Assembly (NCBI GenBank): GCA_016705955.1
Contig: JADJKO010000010.1
Coordinates: 62,001 to 126,000 of the forward strand
Origin: Flavobacteriales bacterium
GTDB lineage: Bacteria; Bacteroidota; Bacteroidia; Flavobacteriales_F; PHOS-HE28
DNA: 64,000 bases
Direction of reading: 5' to 3'
How positions within the stretch are numbered: position 1 is the stretch's first letter; each line of letters opens with the position of its first letter. Position numbers and translations under genes: made by a program. This document shows positions 26,972-36,083 of the stretch, one piece after another. A model generated the notes under the pieces. That model saw nothing but the letters and a program-made list of their open reading frames with translations, had not been told where the DNA came from and searched no databases.

Positions 26972-27760
26972 TCACTTCACCAACCGCCCGCCTTCCAGCA
27001 GGATATCATACTGGTAGCCCGCGCCGAAGTCCTTGTCCAACGCGATCATACCGACCATGGTCACCTCCTGACCTTCGGCGATGGGGACATCGGTGGTGAT
27101 CACCAACTCCGCGTCCTTCTTGCTGCCGTCCTTGATGTGGATCCAATTGCGGCCCATGATGTTCGGGTTCACCTTCACGCACTTGCCGCTCACCTGGATC
27201 ACCTTGCCGTCGTACTTCTTCGCATCGGCCATGAGGTCGGCGATCTTCGTGGTGCCCGGGACATCCAATGCGGGCAACGGTGTGGACGGTGCGGTAGGCA
27301 TGGTACCGGAGGCGGGTATCTCGGTCATGCCGCCCATGCTGGCACCGTGATCGGAAAGGACCAGTTGCGAAACGAGGTACAAGCGATCGAAGGTGCGGTT
27401 GTACTCCTTGCTCGGGAAATCGGTCTTCAGCAAGCCCCCGCGGTAGAAGTAGCTGCGACCGATCGCGACCTCCTGTACGGTGGTGGCGATCCAGAATTCC
27501 TCCGCTCCTTCCTTCACACGCACGTACACGTACTTGCTCGTCGGCAAGGCTTCCAAAGCGACTACGGTGTGCAGGTCCTTTTCCATGGCCGGGTCCACCA
27601 CGGGTCGGTCCTTGCCCGGAGCGTTCGAGAAGACGCCAGTGCTTCCGTTCTGCGCGGCACCCCCTTCCGCAGGGATCTCCTTGGGGCCGCTATCACAAGC
27701 CGTGAAAGAGAACAAAGCAACGGCAAAAAGAATGGTGGTGGTCGATCGGTTCATCATCAT
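26972..27760 (-). CDS. OB-fold lipoprotein, last gene of the cytochrome operon
   Basis: The protein has 262 residues. The lipobox FSFTAC-DSG near 22 marks an exported lipoprotein. The middle reads YVYVRVKEGAEEFWIATTV, a short SH3-like strand set. The C-terminal part from about 180 is an OB-fold: YDGKVIQVSGKCVKVNPNI, then NWIHIKDG and GQEVTMVGMI, as in NrfJ-type or nucleic-acid-binding-like periplasmic domains. The start overlaps the barrel gene stop in ATGA; two further in-frame ATGs follow. Its role in the conduit is unknown; an assembly or attachment factor is possible. Confidence 0.75.
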   Translation of the reverse strand: MMMNRSTTTILFAVALFSFTACDSGPKEIPAEGGAAQNGSTGVFSNAPGKDRPVVDPAMEKDLHTVVALEALPTSKYVYVRVKEGAEEFWIATTVQEVAIGRSYFYRGGLLKTDFPSKEYNRTFDRLYLVSQLVLSDHGASMGGMTEIPASGTMPTAPSTPLPALDVPGTTKIADLMADAKKYDGKVIQVSGKCVKVNPNIMGRNWIHIKDGSKKDAELVITTDVPIAEGQEVTMVGMIALDKDFGAGYQYDILLEGGRLVK

Positions 27761-29355
27761 TTCTTCTTGCTGTCGAAGCGTTTGGTCAAGCTCATGTTCA
27801 CGCGGTAGTTGCGTTCATCCGCGATGGTGGACATCTCGCCCAGCACGGCGAACATCAATGTGCGCGCAAGGTCCAGGGTGAGGTCCGCGCCGTAGTAGCG
27901 CTGTGAAGCGCGTGATGCCAGCGACGACCCTTCGGGCCGGTTCGCATAGCGGTATTCCACGATGCGATAGTACAAGCCCATGTTCAGTCGGCGCGGGATC
28001 AGCGTGCGCGAATGACGGAAGGAGATCACATCGCTGCGCAAGTAGTTCGATGCATTGTGGTTCACCTGCACCGACCAGCGCCCAAACCCTTGCGGATCCC
28101 TGTTGATGTTGAGCGAACCGCTGATGTTGTCCGAAGCGTTCATCCCATCGGCCTGGAACCGCTTGCTGTACGCCGCACCCAAGGTCAAGGTCTTGGTCGG
28201 ACGAACGTTCAGCCGGAAGCGCGCACCCTGCCGGGCCATGTCATCGTCGAGCAGCACTTCCACATCATTGCGGAAGGTCTCGTAGTACACCACACGTCGC
28301 CGGTGATCGTACGATGTGAACACGTCCACCTTCCGGCTGATGCGATAACGGCTGGAGACGAAGAGGTTGGTGAGGCGCGCCCCGCCTTGCACTGTGCTGT
28401 ACAGATCCAACTCAGCCGAGGAGAAGATATTGAAGTTCCCATTGAAGGTGGTGGAGTGCTGCAGGTACGCGTAGCGGCGATCCACCATGCCGCTGTTCGT
28501 TTGTTGCAACAAGCCGATGGTGGACTTCGAATTCACCGTAGCAGAATTCATCTGCGTACCGATGTAGCCACCGTATTGAAGCAGGCTGGTGTTGAGGTCG
28601 TACGTGAAGATGTCCGGTCGGAAACCGACGATCACCCCAGCGAAGAGCGTCCCGAAGCGCCGCTCTGCTTGCAACCCATCGATCGCGCCGAGCGAGGATG
28701 CACTGTTGTTGATCTTACTCCCCAACGTCAACGTGGTGTTGCTGTCCGGTGCGTAGCTCACCGCCAGGTTATACACATTGAAGTAATCCGTTCGCTGCGG
28801 ATAACGATCCATGTTCGCGGGATAGAGCTTCCGATAGTTCAGATACGTCTCGGCGGAGAACTTGGAGTTGGCGATGCGTTCCGCGTTCATCGAGAAGCGG
28901 TACATCATGCGGTGATCGTTGTCGCGCGCTGAAGGGATGCTGCTGTAGCTCGCTGCGGAAAGACGTCCACGGATCCGTTCACCCTTGCCTTTCAGCGTGT
29001 CCTCTTCCACAGGTTTCACGCGGCTCGGGCGGGTCCCTTTCATGGACGCGACCTCCGCTTCAGGCTTGTGCAGGACGCGCGTTTGGATCTTGTCCTGCTT
29101 TTCCACTTTGCAACCACCGATCACCGTACATACGCACGAGGTGGAGGACATGCTGCTTACCACAAGGCACGGTGTCGTTACTCCATCCTTCACCAGGTCC
29201 AACGTGTCCTTTGCCGCGATCCCCTCCGTGGTCGCGAACTTCACATACACATGCTGTGACGTGAGGAAAGTGACCTCGCCCGGGATGACTCCTTGAGCGG
29301 TGGCAAGCAACGGCATCAGCAGCACGAGAACAACCCCTCTGCGCGTCCTCCTCAT
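27757..29355 (-). CDS. Predicted outer-membrane beta-barrel of the cytochrome operon
   Basis: The protein has 532 residues. A signal peptide (MRRTRRGVVLVLLMPLLATAQ) is followed by a small domain (to about 130) with three or four cysteines (SSTSCVCTVIGGCKVE). The remaining 400 residues alternate hydrophobic and polar with aromatic girdles, for example FSAETYLNYRKLY, NLAVSYAPDSNTTLTLG, RFGTLFAGVIVGFRPDIF, and a final strand RNYRVNMSLTKRF. The size would suit a barrel of about 18-22 strands. By position after two giant cytochromes it could be the porin of a porin-cytochrome complex. There is no CxxCH of its own. Confidence 0.65.
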   Translation of the reverse strand: MRRTRRGVVLVLLMPLLATAQGVIPGEVTFLTSQHVYVKFATTEGIAAKDTLDLVKDGVTTPCLVVSSMSSTSCVCTVIGGCKVEKQDKIQTRVLHKPEAEVASMKGTRPSRVKPVEEDTLKGKGERIRGRLSAASYSSIPSARDNDHRMMYRFSMNAERIANSKFSAETYLNYRKLYPANMDRYPQRTDYFNVYNLAVSYAPDSNTTLTLGSKINNSASSLGAIDGLQAERRFGTLFAGVIVGFRPDIFTYDLNTSLLQYGGYIGTQMNSATVNSKSTIGLLQQTNSGMVDRRYAYLQHSTTFNGNFNIFSSAELDLYSTVQGGARLTNLFVSSRYRISRKVDVFTSYDHRRRVVYYETFRNDVEVLLDDDMARQGARFRLNVRPTKTLTLGAAYSKRFQADGMNASDNISGSLNINRDPQGFGRWSVQVNHNASNYLRSDVISFRHSRTLIPRRLNMGLYYRIVEYRYANRPEGSSLASRASQRYYGADLTLDLARTLMFAVLGEMSTIADERNYRVNMSLTKRFDSKKK

Positions 29356-31064
29356 CAGTGGGTGCCGTCGGGGTGGCAGTTGTAGCAGGCGGCGCTGTTG
29401 TATGAATAACCGTTCACACCGTTGTGGTCATCGTTCACCGAGTTCTGGTTGTTGTGCTCGTGGCAATCGACACATGTGAACACGCTATAGTTCGAGGGGT
29501 TCGTGTGGCACTCCGCACAGGTGCTCCACTCATTGTCATGGTGACCGCTGTAGATGGGGAAATAGCTCTGGTCATGGTCGAACGTGGCATTGCCCCAATT
29601 CGTCTCGTCATGACAGGACGCGCAATCCGTGGGGAACTGCGCTGCGGCGTGGTTCGGATCGCTGGTGGAGTTGTAATCCGCCATGTGGCAAGCGCTGCAG
29701 GTGGTCGGCGTGCCCATGAACCCGTTCGCATGGCATTGGTTGCATGACGCCGCCAAGTGCGCCCCGTGCAGCACGAAACCGGTGTTGCCATGGTCGAACG
29801 AGGAGTTGTCCCAGCTCGTCTCATCGTGGCAGAACGCGCAATTGGCGCCGAAGGCGCATTCCGCGTGGTTGGGGTCCGTGGTGGCGGTGTAGTCGTCCAT
29901 GTGGCATTCACTGCATTCCGTGGGCGTTCCTGCATAGCCGTTCGCGTGGCATTCAATGCAAGCAGTGGTGGTGTGCGTGCCGTGCAGCGGGAAGCCCGTG
30001 CTGTTGTGATCGAAAGTAGCGTTGCCCCAGGCCGTCTCATCGTGGCACGTGGCGCAGTCCATGGAGAATCCGGACGTCGCATGGTTCGGGTCCGTGGTCG
30101 AATTGTAATCGTCGATATGACAAGCGCTGCACGCCGTCGGGGTTCCCGCGTAACCGTTCGCGTGGCATTGCATGCAATCCGTGGTGGCATGCGTGCCGTG
30201 CAAGGGGAAGTCGGTGACGTTGTGGTCGAAGGAGGCGTTCCAACCCGGACCGGTGTTGTGGCAGGTGGCGCAATCCGTCGAGAACCCGGCAGCGGTGTGG
30301 TTCGGGTCAGTGCTGCTGCTGTAATCCGTTTGGTGGCAACTGGAACATGTCGGCGAGGCATCCGCGAATATGCCCGTGGTGTGGCACTGCGCGCAGTCCT
30401 GGATCGTGTGCCCGCCGGTGAGCGGGAAGAAATCGTGGTTGGCGAACGCGGTGGACCAGCCCGTTCCCATCGGATCGTGGCATTCATCGCAGTTCGTGGA
30501 GAACCCCGCACCCGTATGGTTCGGCGATCGCGTGGCCATGTAATCCGCGCGGTGGCAATTGATGCACTCGTTACCCAGCCGTGCGAAGGCAAGGGTGTTG
30601 TCCGCGCTGTGGCAATCCACGCAACTGAGGTTGCCATGCGCGCCGATCAACGGGAAGCCGTTCTGCTCGTGCAATTCAGGGATCTCATCCACCAACCACG
30701 TCTGCGGCGTATGGCAGCGCGCGCAATCGTTGCCCACGGTCATGGCTTGCACATCCGCGTGGCACGCAATGCAATCCGAGGCGGGCTTCACATCGAATCG
30801 GATCGATGCGTGGCACGACCTGCAATCGATCCGCGCATGCACCCCGATCAAAGGCATCGCGGTGCTGTCATGGCTGAAGCCCAGCGGGTCCTTCATCGCC
30901 GTCCAACTATCCGGAACGTGGCAAGCGGAGCAGTCGATCTTGAAGGCCTCGCCGTGCGGTGATTGAGCGCTCATCTTCAGCACGAGCAAAACGACCCCGA
31001 GGAACACGCTCCACCGAGGCATACTCCAGTAACGAACCGTATCGCACTTCCGATCCTTCATCAT
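29355..31064 (-). CDS. 22-heme c-type cytochrome with three-heme repeats
   Basis: The protein has 569 residues and 22 CxxCH motifs by direct count. The true start may be the ATG at 31022 (MPRWSVFLGVVLLVLKMSAQ, a signal peptide). The first six hemes are irregular. From about residue 200 a repeat of roughly 65-70 residues recurs: CATCHDET-WGNATFDH, GFPLHGTH, CIECHANGYAGTPTEC and SECHMDDY...TDPNHA, giving three hemes per unit. Extra histidines are likely distal ligands. The protein is exported, periplasmic or surface. Its stop and the next start share one base. Confidence 0.92.
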   Translation of the reverse strand: MMKDRKCDTVRYWSMPRWSVFLGVVLLVLKMSAQSPHGEAFKIDCSACHVPDSWTAMKDPLGFSHDSTAMPLIGVHARIDCRSCHASIRFDVKPASDCIACHADVQAMTVGNDCARCHTPQTWLVDEIPELHEQNGFPLIGAHGNLSCVDCHSADNTLAFARLGNECINCHRADYMATRSPNHTGAGFSTNCDECHDPMGTGWSTAFANHDFFPLTGGHTIQDCAQCHTTGIFADASPTCSSCHQTDYSSSTDPNHTAAGFSTDCATCHNTGPGWNASFDHNVTDFPLHGTHATTDCMQCHANGYAGTPTACSACHIDDYNSTTDPNHATSGFSMDCATCHDETAWGNATFDHNSTGFPLHGTHTTTACIECHANGYAGTPTECSECHMDDYTATTDPNHAECAFGANCAFCHDETSWDNSSFDHGNTGFVLHGAHLAASCNQCHANGFMGTPTTCSACHMADYNSTSDPNHAAAQFPTDCASCHDETNWGNATFDHDQSYFPIYSGHHDNEWSTCAECHTNPSNYSVFTCVDCHEHNNQNSVNDDHNGVNGYSYNSAACYNCHPDGTH

Positions 31065-31261
31065 TTCTCAATGATCGCAGTCCAAGCGGCAGTCATAGCG
31101 CGTGTTGCTGGTCGATCCTGCTGCTGACCATGGATGCAGGCCATGGTCCAAAGTAAGGACCCGAGGGCCTTGTGTTTTTACAGGACGCACGACTGATCTT
31201 GAACCATCGCCCTGAGGCGGCTCCGCAGGCGACCATAGGCTCGCAAGAAGTAGGAGTCCGA

Positions 31262-32848
31262 CTATTTGTGGCAGTCGGCGCATGCGAAACGTTCGATCTT
31301 GAAGGAAGGGACCTTCCCATCACCGGCCACCTTGTGGCACTCCTTGCAATCCACCTTCACGTGTTCGCCCACCAACGGAAACTTCGTGAGGTCGTGGTCG
31401 AAGAGCTTCGGGAACCAATCGTCGGCCACGTGGCAGCGCGTGCAATCGGTCACGCCGTTCACCGCGAGATCATCGCCATGCACGTTGTCATGGCAATCCG
31501 TGCAGTTGGTGCCGATGTTCCGGAAGGTCCACTTCTTCGTGTCCTTCATGTGGCAGGCGAAGCACGGCGTGGCCAGATGCGCGCCAAGGAGCGGGAAAGG
31601 GGTCTTCTTGTGTTCCTCGATCGTGAACATGCTCACATCGAAACCGTCGGTGAGGAAGTGGCATTCCACGCAATCCGGTGATACGCCGTTCTTCGCGAAC
31701 TGTCCTTCGTGATAGTCCTCGTGGCATCGGTTGCAGGCATCGAAAACGAGCGGATCGGTGTACGCGCCCTTATGGCACTTCTTGCAATCCACGCCCACGT
31801 GCTTGCCCTGTAAGGGGAAGTCCGTGAGCGCATGATCGAAGCGGTCCATGTCCTTCAATTTCTTGAAGCCGGTCTCCTGGTGGCACTGCGCGCAATCGGT
31901 TCCGAACTTCCCTTCGTGCTGATCGGTATGGCAGGTCACGCATTGGTCCATCCGCACGCCCGCACGATCCTGGAAAACGGTCGCCGGGTCGTGCGATCGC
32001 TTGTGGCAGGTGAAGCAATCCACGCCCTTGTGCTTCCCGTTCAGCTTGAAGGGCGTGATGTTGTGGTCGAAACGATGCAAACCGGACAACTGGCTGAAGG
32101 CCTCGTCCACATGGCATTGCGTGCAGGCGTTCGTGAAATGCGCCTTGTGCGGATCAATGTGACAGGTCTTGCAGTCGGCATGCGGCACGTCGGCGAATTG
32201 CTGGAAGGCGACGCCCTTGCGCGTGGTCTGCTTGTGGCACTTGATGCAATCCACGTTCACGTGCCCGCCGCGCAGTTTGAATTCCGCACGGTCATGGTCG
32301 AAGCGGCTGGCGGGTTTCCAATCCGTCATCGTGTGGCAATCCATGCACTCCTTCGCTAGCGTGCCTTGGTGCTGGTCCTTGTGGCACGATAAGCACGCGC
32401 GGTCCATCCCCATGAAGGTCTTCTCCCGGTACTTCGCCTTCTTGTCGGCGATGTGTTCCGGCGCATGGCACTTCCGGCAATCCACGGTCTTGTGCGCGCC
32501 TTCCAACGCATAGCCCGTGAGGCCATGGTCGAAGGCCTTCTCATCAAAGCGCACCATCTCGAATTTCCTCCCGTGGTGCTCGCTGTGGCAGGTGAAGCAA
32601 TCCTTGCCCTTCACGTCGCGGCTCACATGGAATCCGCGCTTCTGCGTGATCAGGCTCTGCAATTCCTTGTGACAGGCGAGGCACTTCGCGTTGGTCACCT
32701 TGTTGCCCAGGTCGTGGCATTGCGTGCAATTGCTCATGCCCTCGAGCGAGGCGTGTGCGGTGGTGAGATCGCCCGGGGAGAGTTGCGCAAGACCCCTCAC
32801 CGCTATAAGCGAGAGCATCACGAAGAGGTATTTGCGCAACCCGTTCAT
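31262..32848 (-). CDS. 20-heme periplasmic c-type cytochrome
   Basis: The protein has 528 residues and 20 CxxCH motifs. A signal peptide (MNGLRKYLFVMLSLIAVRGLAQ) is followed by hemes spaced every 20-30 residues. They are grouped in modules of the type FDH...FPLQGKHVGVDCKKCHKG and CVTCHTDQHEGKFGTDCAQC, close to cytochrome c3 / doubled-CxxCH proteins. It is likely a periplasmic wire. It overlaps the ferredoxin-flavoprotein gene in ATGA (32845-32848). A 197-base gap without a gene separates it from the 22-heme gene. Confidence 0.92.
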   Translation of the reverse strand: MNGLRKYLFVMLSLIAVRGLAQLSPGDLTTAHASLEGMSNCTQCHDLGNKVTNAKCLACHKELQSLITQKRGFHVSRDVKGKDCFTCHSEHHGRKFEMVRFDEKAFDHGLTGYALEGAHKTVDCRKCHAPEHIADKKAKYREKTFMGMDRACLSCHKDQHQGTLAKECMDCHTMTDWKPASRFDHDRAEFKLRGGHVNVDCIKCHKQTTRKGVAFQQFADVPHADCKTCHIDPHKAHFTNACTQCHVDEAFSQLSGLHRFDHNITPFKLNGKHKGVDCFTCHKRSHDPATVFQDRAGVRMDQCVTCHTDQHEGKFGTDCAQCHQETGFKKLKDMDRFDHALTDFPLQGKHVGVDCKKCHKGAYTDPLVFDACNRCHEDYHEGQFAKNGVSPDCVECHFLTDGFDVSMFTIEEHKKTPFPLLGAHLATPCFACHMKDTKKWTFRNIGTNCTDCHDNVHGDDLAVNGVTDCTRCHVADDWFPKLFDHDLTKFPLVGEHVKVDCKECHKVAGDGKVPSFKIERFACADCHK

Positions 32849-34176
32849 CCGTGCTTCTTCACAATGTGGCCGAAGCGTTTGGTGATCTCGATCCCGATCT
32901 TCTGCAGGAAGCCGGTGGGCAGTTCGCCCCCAGCGAAAATGTACACGAGGTCGTTCGGCAATTCCTTCACCTCCTCGCCCACCTTCATGAGCACCGCTTG
33001 TTCTGAAATGGACACCAGGTCCGAATTGAAGATCACCTTCAGTTCGCCCTTGGCGATGGCCGCATCGATCGCGGCCTTGTTCTTCGGCTTGATCCGCGCG
33101 AACTGGTCCTTGCGGTAGGAAAGGACCACTTCGTTCTGCTCCGCCAAGAGCATAGCGGACTCCACTGCCGAATCACCTCCGCCGACCACGATCGCTTTCT
33201 TGCCAGTGATGTTCTCCGGTTCCAACAGCCGATACGCCACGTTCGGCAGCTCCTCGCCCGGCACGCCCAGCTTGCGCGGTGTTCCTCTCCGCCCGATCGC
33301 AAGCAATACCGCATAACTTAAGAATTCGCTCCCAGTGCTCGTTGACACCTTGAAGGTCCCGTCCTTCTGCGGCACGATCGCTTCCACCTTGGTCCGTTCG
33401 GTGATCGTGATCCCCTGTTCGGCGATCACCTTGTTCCAAAGCGCAAGCAGCTCACCCTTCGAAGTATCGTACAGCTTGGCCTTGCCATGGAGCGGCAGGT
33501 CCATCGGCGAGGTCATCACGATCTTGGATCGCGGGAAGGTGAACACGGTACCGCCGAGCGAATCCTGCTCGAGGGTCACACTGGACAGCCCTCGCTTCTT
33601 CGCTTCCAGAGTGGCGGAGATCCCTGCTGGACCGGCACCGATGATGACCACATCGAGCACACCGCTTCGCTTCTCGCGTTTCAGCGCGGCGATGTTCTCC
33701 ATGGCCTGCTGGCCTTGCTCCACGCTGTTCTTGATCAGCCCCATGCCGCCGAGTTCACCGGCGATGAACACTCCCTTGATGTTCGATTCGAAGGTCTGGC
33801 TCACATGCGGCAGATCGACGCCGCGCTTCTCTGTACCGATCCGCAAGGAGATGGCTTCCACCGGACACGCATGAAAGCACGCACCGTGGCCCACGCAATT
33901 GGAAGCATGGATGACGGTAGCCTTGCCATCGATGATGCCGAGGATGTCCTTCTCGGGGCACTCTGCAATGCACGCCGCACTCCCGATGCAGGTATTGAGA
34001 TCGATGAATGGATGGAGCGATACCGGCTCGAACGTTCCTTCCGCTTTCGCCACTTCCACCTTCTTCACCACGATCGCCGACTTCTTGTTCAAGCTGCGCA
34101 TGTAGAAGAAGACCACCAGCCCGCACAGCAGGGCCACTGAGCCGTAGATCGCGATCTGTTCAATGACCACTTCCAT
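32845..34176 (-). CDS. Membrane-anchored ferredoxin/FAD oxidoreductase
   Basis: The protein has 443 residues from the ATG at 34176, which shares one base with the upstream stop (an ATG at 34188 is possible). One membrane helix (IAIYGSVALLCGLVVFFYM) is followed by RSLNKK, placing the rest in the cytoplasm by the positive-inside rule. Two [4Fe-4S] ferredoxin motifs follow: CIGSAACIAECP and CVGHGACFHACP. A thioredoxin-reductase-like fold comes next with VVIIGAGPAGISATLEAKKRG (FAD) and AIVVGGGDSAVESAMLLAE (NAD(P)H). The CxxC redox pair of thioredoxin reductase is absent. It would take electrons from NAD(P)H or ferredoxin. Confidence 0.88.
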   Translation of the reverse strand: MEVVIEQIAIYGSVALLCGLVVFFYMRSLNKKSAIVVKKVEVAKAEGTFEPVSLHPFIDLNTCIGSAACIAECPEKDILGIIDGKATVIHASNCVGHGACFHACPVEAISLRIGTEKRGVDLPHVSQTFESNIKGVFIAGELGGMGLIKNSVEQGQQAMENIAALKREKRSGVLDVVIIGAGPAGISATLEAKKRGLSSVTLEQDSLGGTVFTFPRSKIVMTSPMDLPLHGKAKLYDTSKGELLALWNKVIAEQGITITERTKVEAIVPQKDGTFKVSTSTGSEFLSYAVLLAIGRRGTPRKLGVPGEELPNVAYRLLEPENITGKKAIVVGGGDSAVESAMLLAEQNEVVLSYRKDQFARIKPKNKAAIDAAIAKGELKVIFNSDLVSISEQAVLMKVGEEVKELPNDLVYIFAGGELPTGFLQKIGIEITKRFGHIVKKHG

Positions 34177-35036
34177 CAGAAGATCCACTTGTATCCGAAG
34201 GCCAGCGTAACGGCCACGTGGATGATGAGCACGATGAGCATGATCAGCGCGAAGGGCAAGTGCAGCACATGCCAGTACTTGAACAGCTTTTGCATGGTGA
34301 GCAAGCGCCCGATGCGGCGCGACAATGCGAACTCCTCCTTCACCATCCGGATGATGGACACCTGCTCGGCGCGTGCGACCTTCCGTTGCTTCAATGAGGA
34401 CTTGATCGTGCGGACCGCTTTGCGCTCACGGGCGTAATTCGCGGACATGCTCGCTCCTGTCACGGTGATCCCATCGGGTTCCGCCGCGCCCGTGATCAAG
34501 TCGATCATCTTCTCATCGAGCCCGGCACTGTGCTTCAAGGTCTCCACGAGGTCTGAGCGCAAACCCTTCACCTCGTTCAGCGTGAGTTCGCGGCCTTCGA
34601 TGCTCCGCGGGATCTGGATGTAGATGAAGCGACCTATGATACCGCTGGCCACCACCGCCACCATGCTCCAGAACGCCACCGAGACCAAGCCTCCGAACTT
34701 GAACGCCGTGTGGAACAGGATCAGGATCGGGCCGAGCATGCACAGGAAGATGTGGAACTCGAGCAGGTACTTCAGCCGGAGCTGCTTCGCCATGAAATTG
34801 TACCGTTTGCGCACGATGTAGATCGCCACACCGAAGAGGATGAGGAAGGTGCCCAGGATGCCCAGCCCGTGCCCGAACGCGCCGCTCGGTTTGAACCATG
34901 CGTGGCGCGGATGGTAGAAGCGTTCCTCCAACGGAAGGTCGTAATAAGACCACCCCGTATAGGCCAGATATGCTGTTACCACGACAGTGATGGCGACCAT
35001 GGACCCGATGAAAAGAGCGTGGGTGGTCCGGGTCAT
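34176..35036 (-). CDS. Membrane b-type cytochrome-like protein
   Basis: The protein has 286 residues with five predicted helices (about 8-28, 54-75, 91-112, 115-140 and 256-282). Helix 3 has H95 and H109, and helix 5 has H259 and H273; each pair is 14 residues apart, the spacing of bis-histidine diheme b cytochromes. H56 and H256 are further candidates. A soluble segment of about 100 residues lies between helices 4 and 5. It is the first gene of the operon. It is suited to carry electrons across the inner membrane, perhaps via quinol. It does not clearly match a named family. Confidence 0.75.
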   Translation of the reverse strand: MTRTTHALFIGSMVAITVVVTAYLAYTGWSYYDLPLEERFYHPRHAWFKPSGAFGHGLGILGTFLILFGVAIYIVRKRYNFMAKQLRLKYLLEFHIFLCMLGPILILFHTAFKFGGLVSVAFWSMVAVVASGIIGRFIYIQIPRSIEGRELTLNEVKGLRSDLVETLKHSAGLDEKMIDLITGAAEPDGITVTGASMSANYARERKAVRTIKSSLKQRKVARAEQVSIIRMVKEEFALSRRIGRLLTMQKLFKYWHVLHLPFALIMLIVLIIHVAVTLAFGYKWIF

Positions 35037-35406
35037 CGCTTCCTTGGTTCGCAGGTGGCGTTTTCCACGGATCCGGATCGTGAGGTGTGCATGGCTTTGC
35101 CCCCTAAGGTCGCGCACTGCGCATAACGGATCCATGATATTTAGCCGAGGCGGGGTGGATCCGGCCATGAGCGGGACGATGCCTGCCGACGGGATCCGCG
35201 TCCCTCAAAGGTTTCCGGGCCGTTGCAGCGTGAGGGAATACCGCTTGGAATTGTGAACAGGACGCGGTTCAGATCGACGGGGCCGGGTCGGGCAATTGCC
35301 GTTCCGGTCGGTCAGCGGTTGCGGAATGACTGAACGGTACTTCGTATGACAGAGCTTGAAGATCGATCCCAATTGAGGAGACTTGCCGTCGATGGTCCCG
35401 ATCCCA
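35037..35406. other. Intergenic region upstream of the cytochrome operon
   Basis: This 370-base stretch shows no gene. It should contain the operon promoter, but no strong TTTG/TAnnTTTG pair was found. Confidence 0.4.
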
Positions 35407-36027
35407 TCAGACCAGTGAATGATGCTCCACGTATGCTCCCTGGCTGTCATGCGCACGAATGTATCTCTCGAATTTCATGAGCGAGGCTTCACTGCGAACG
35501 ATGTGATCGAAGCTCTCCGCCTTCCATAGTGTTCCTGTTCTACCGAGAACCTTGTTGATCGACTTGGCTGTGTACGATTTCCAAGTATGCGTGATCGTGG
35601 AAAGGTCGACACCCACAAGCGGCACAACGAGCACATGCACATGGTTCCCTGCCACGGCGAATGTTCCCAAGCGATACCGTGGTCCGTCGAAATAGTGAAG
35701 TGCAACGATCATTTCCTCCCTTGGAATCGGCTGTCGTAGCACGCATGAACCGGCACCCGCATCCAACCAGCGCTCCACGCGTTCATGGAAGAGACGGTAG
35801 TACTCACGGCGCTGCGAAGGATCGAGCGTACGAACATCCTTGTCCCCATGCCGCGACCGCCATGCCTTGCGGTCCCGCTCAAGTTCCCTGAGCTTCACCT
35901 GCGGCAGGCTATCGGCTAAACGCCACGTTACGAAATGGACCTTGCCCTCTTGTTTCCAGTGCGGACGATTCCGGCGAGTGATCTCCAGTTCTTCATGCTC
36001 ATTGAAGAAGAGGTTCTCCGTGTCCAT
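35407..36027 (-). CDS. REP-associated tyrosine transposase (RAYT, Y1/IS200-like)
   Basis: The protein has 206 residues from MDTENLFFNEHEELE (an earlier ATG at 36057 is possible). It contains HFVTWRLADSLP, the HuH motif region VAGNHVHVLVVP, then WKSYTAKSINKVLGRTGTLW with the candidate nucleophile tyrosine, and ESFDHIVRSEASLMKFERYI, the RAYT signature. These single-domain HuH nucleases act on REP palindromes and are usually domesticated. A palindrome and 28-bp array lie just upstream at 36084-36223. The gene sits between the cytochrome operon and odhB. Confidence 0.88.
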   Translation of the reverse strand: MDTENLFFNEHEELEITRRNRPHWKQEGKVHFVTWRLADSLPQVKLRELERDRKAWRSRHGDKDVRTLDPSQRREYYRLFHERVERWLDAGAGSCVLRQPIPREEMIVALHYFDGPRYRLGTFAVAGNHVHVLVVPLVGVDLSTITHTWKSYTAKSINKVLGRTGTLWKAESFDHIVRSEASLMKFERYIRAHDSQGAYVEHHSLV

Positions 36028-36083
36028 TGGAATACGAACGTACAAGGCATTCGCCACAGCACAAGCGAGGTGGGCGATAAGAT

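Noticed and set aside
31065..31261. A separate small gene in the gap between the two giant cytochromes
   Set aside because: No reading frame with a plausible start and composition; treated as leader or regulatory DNA.
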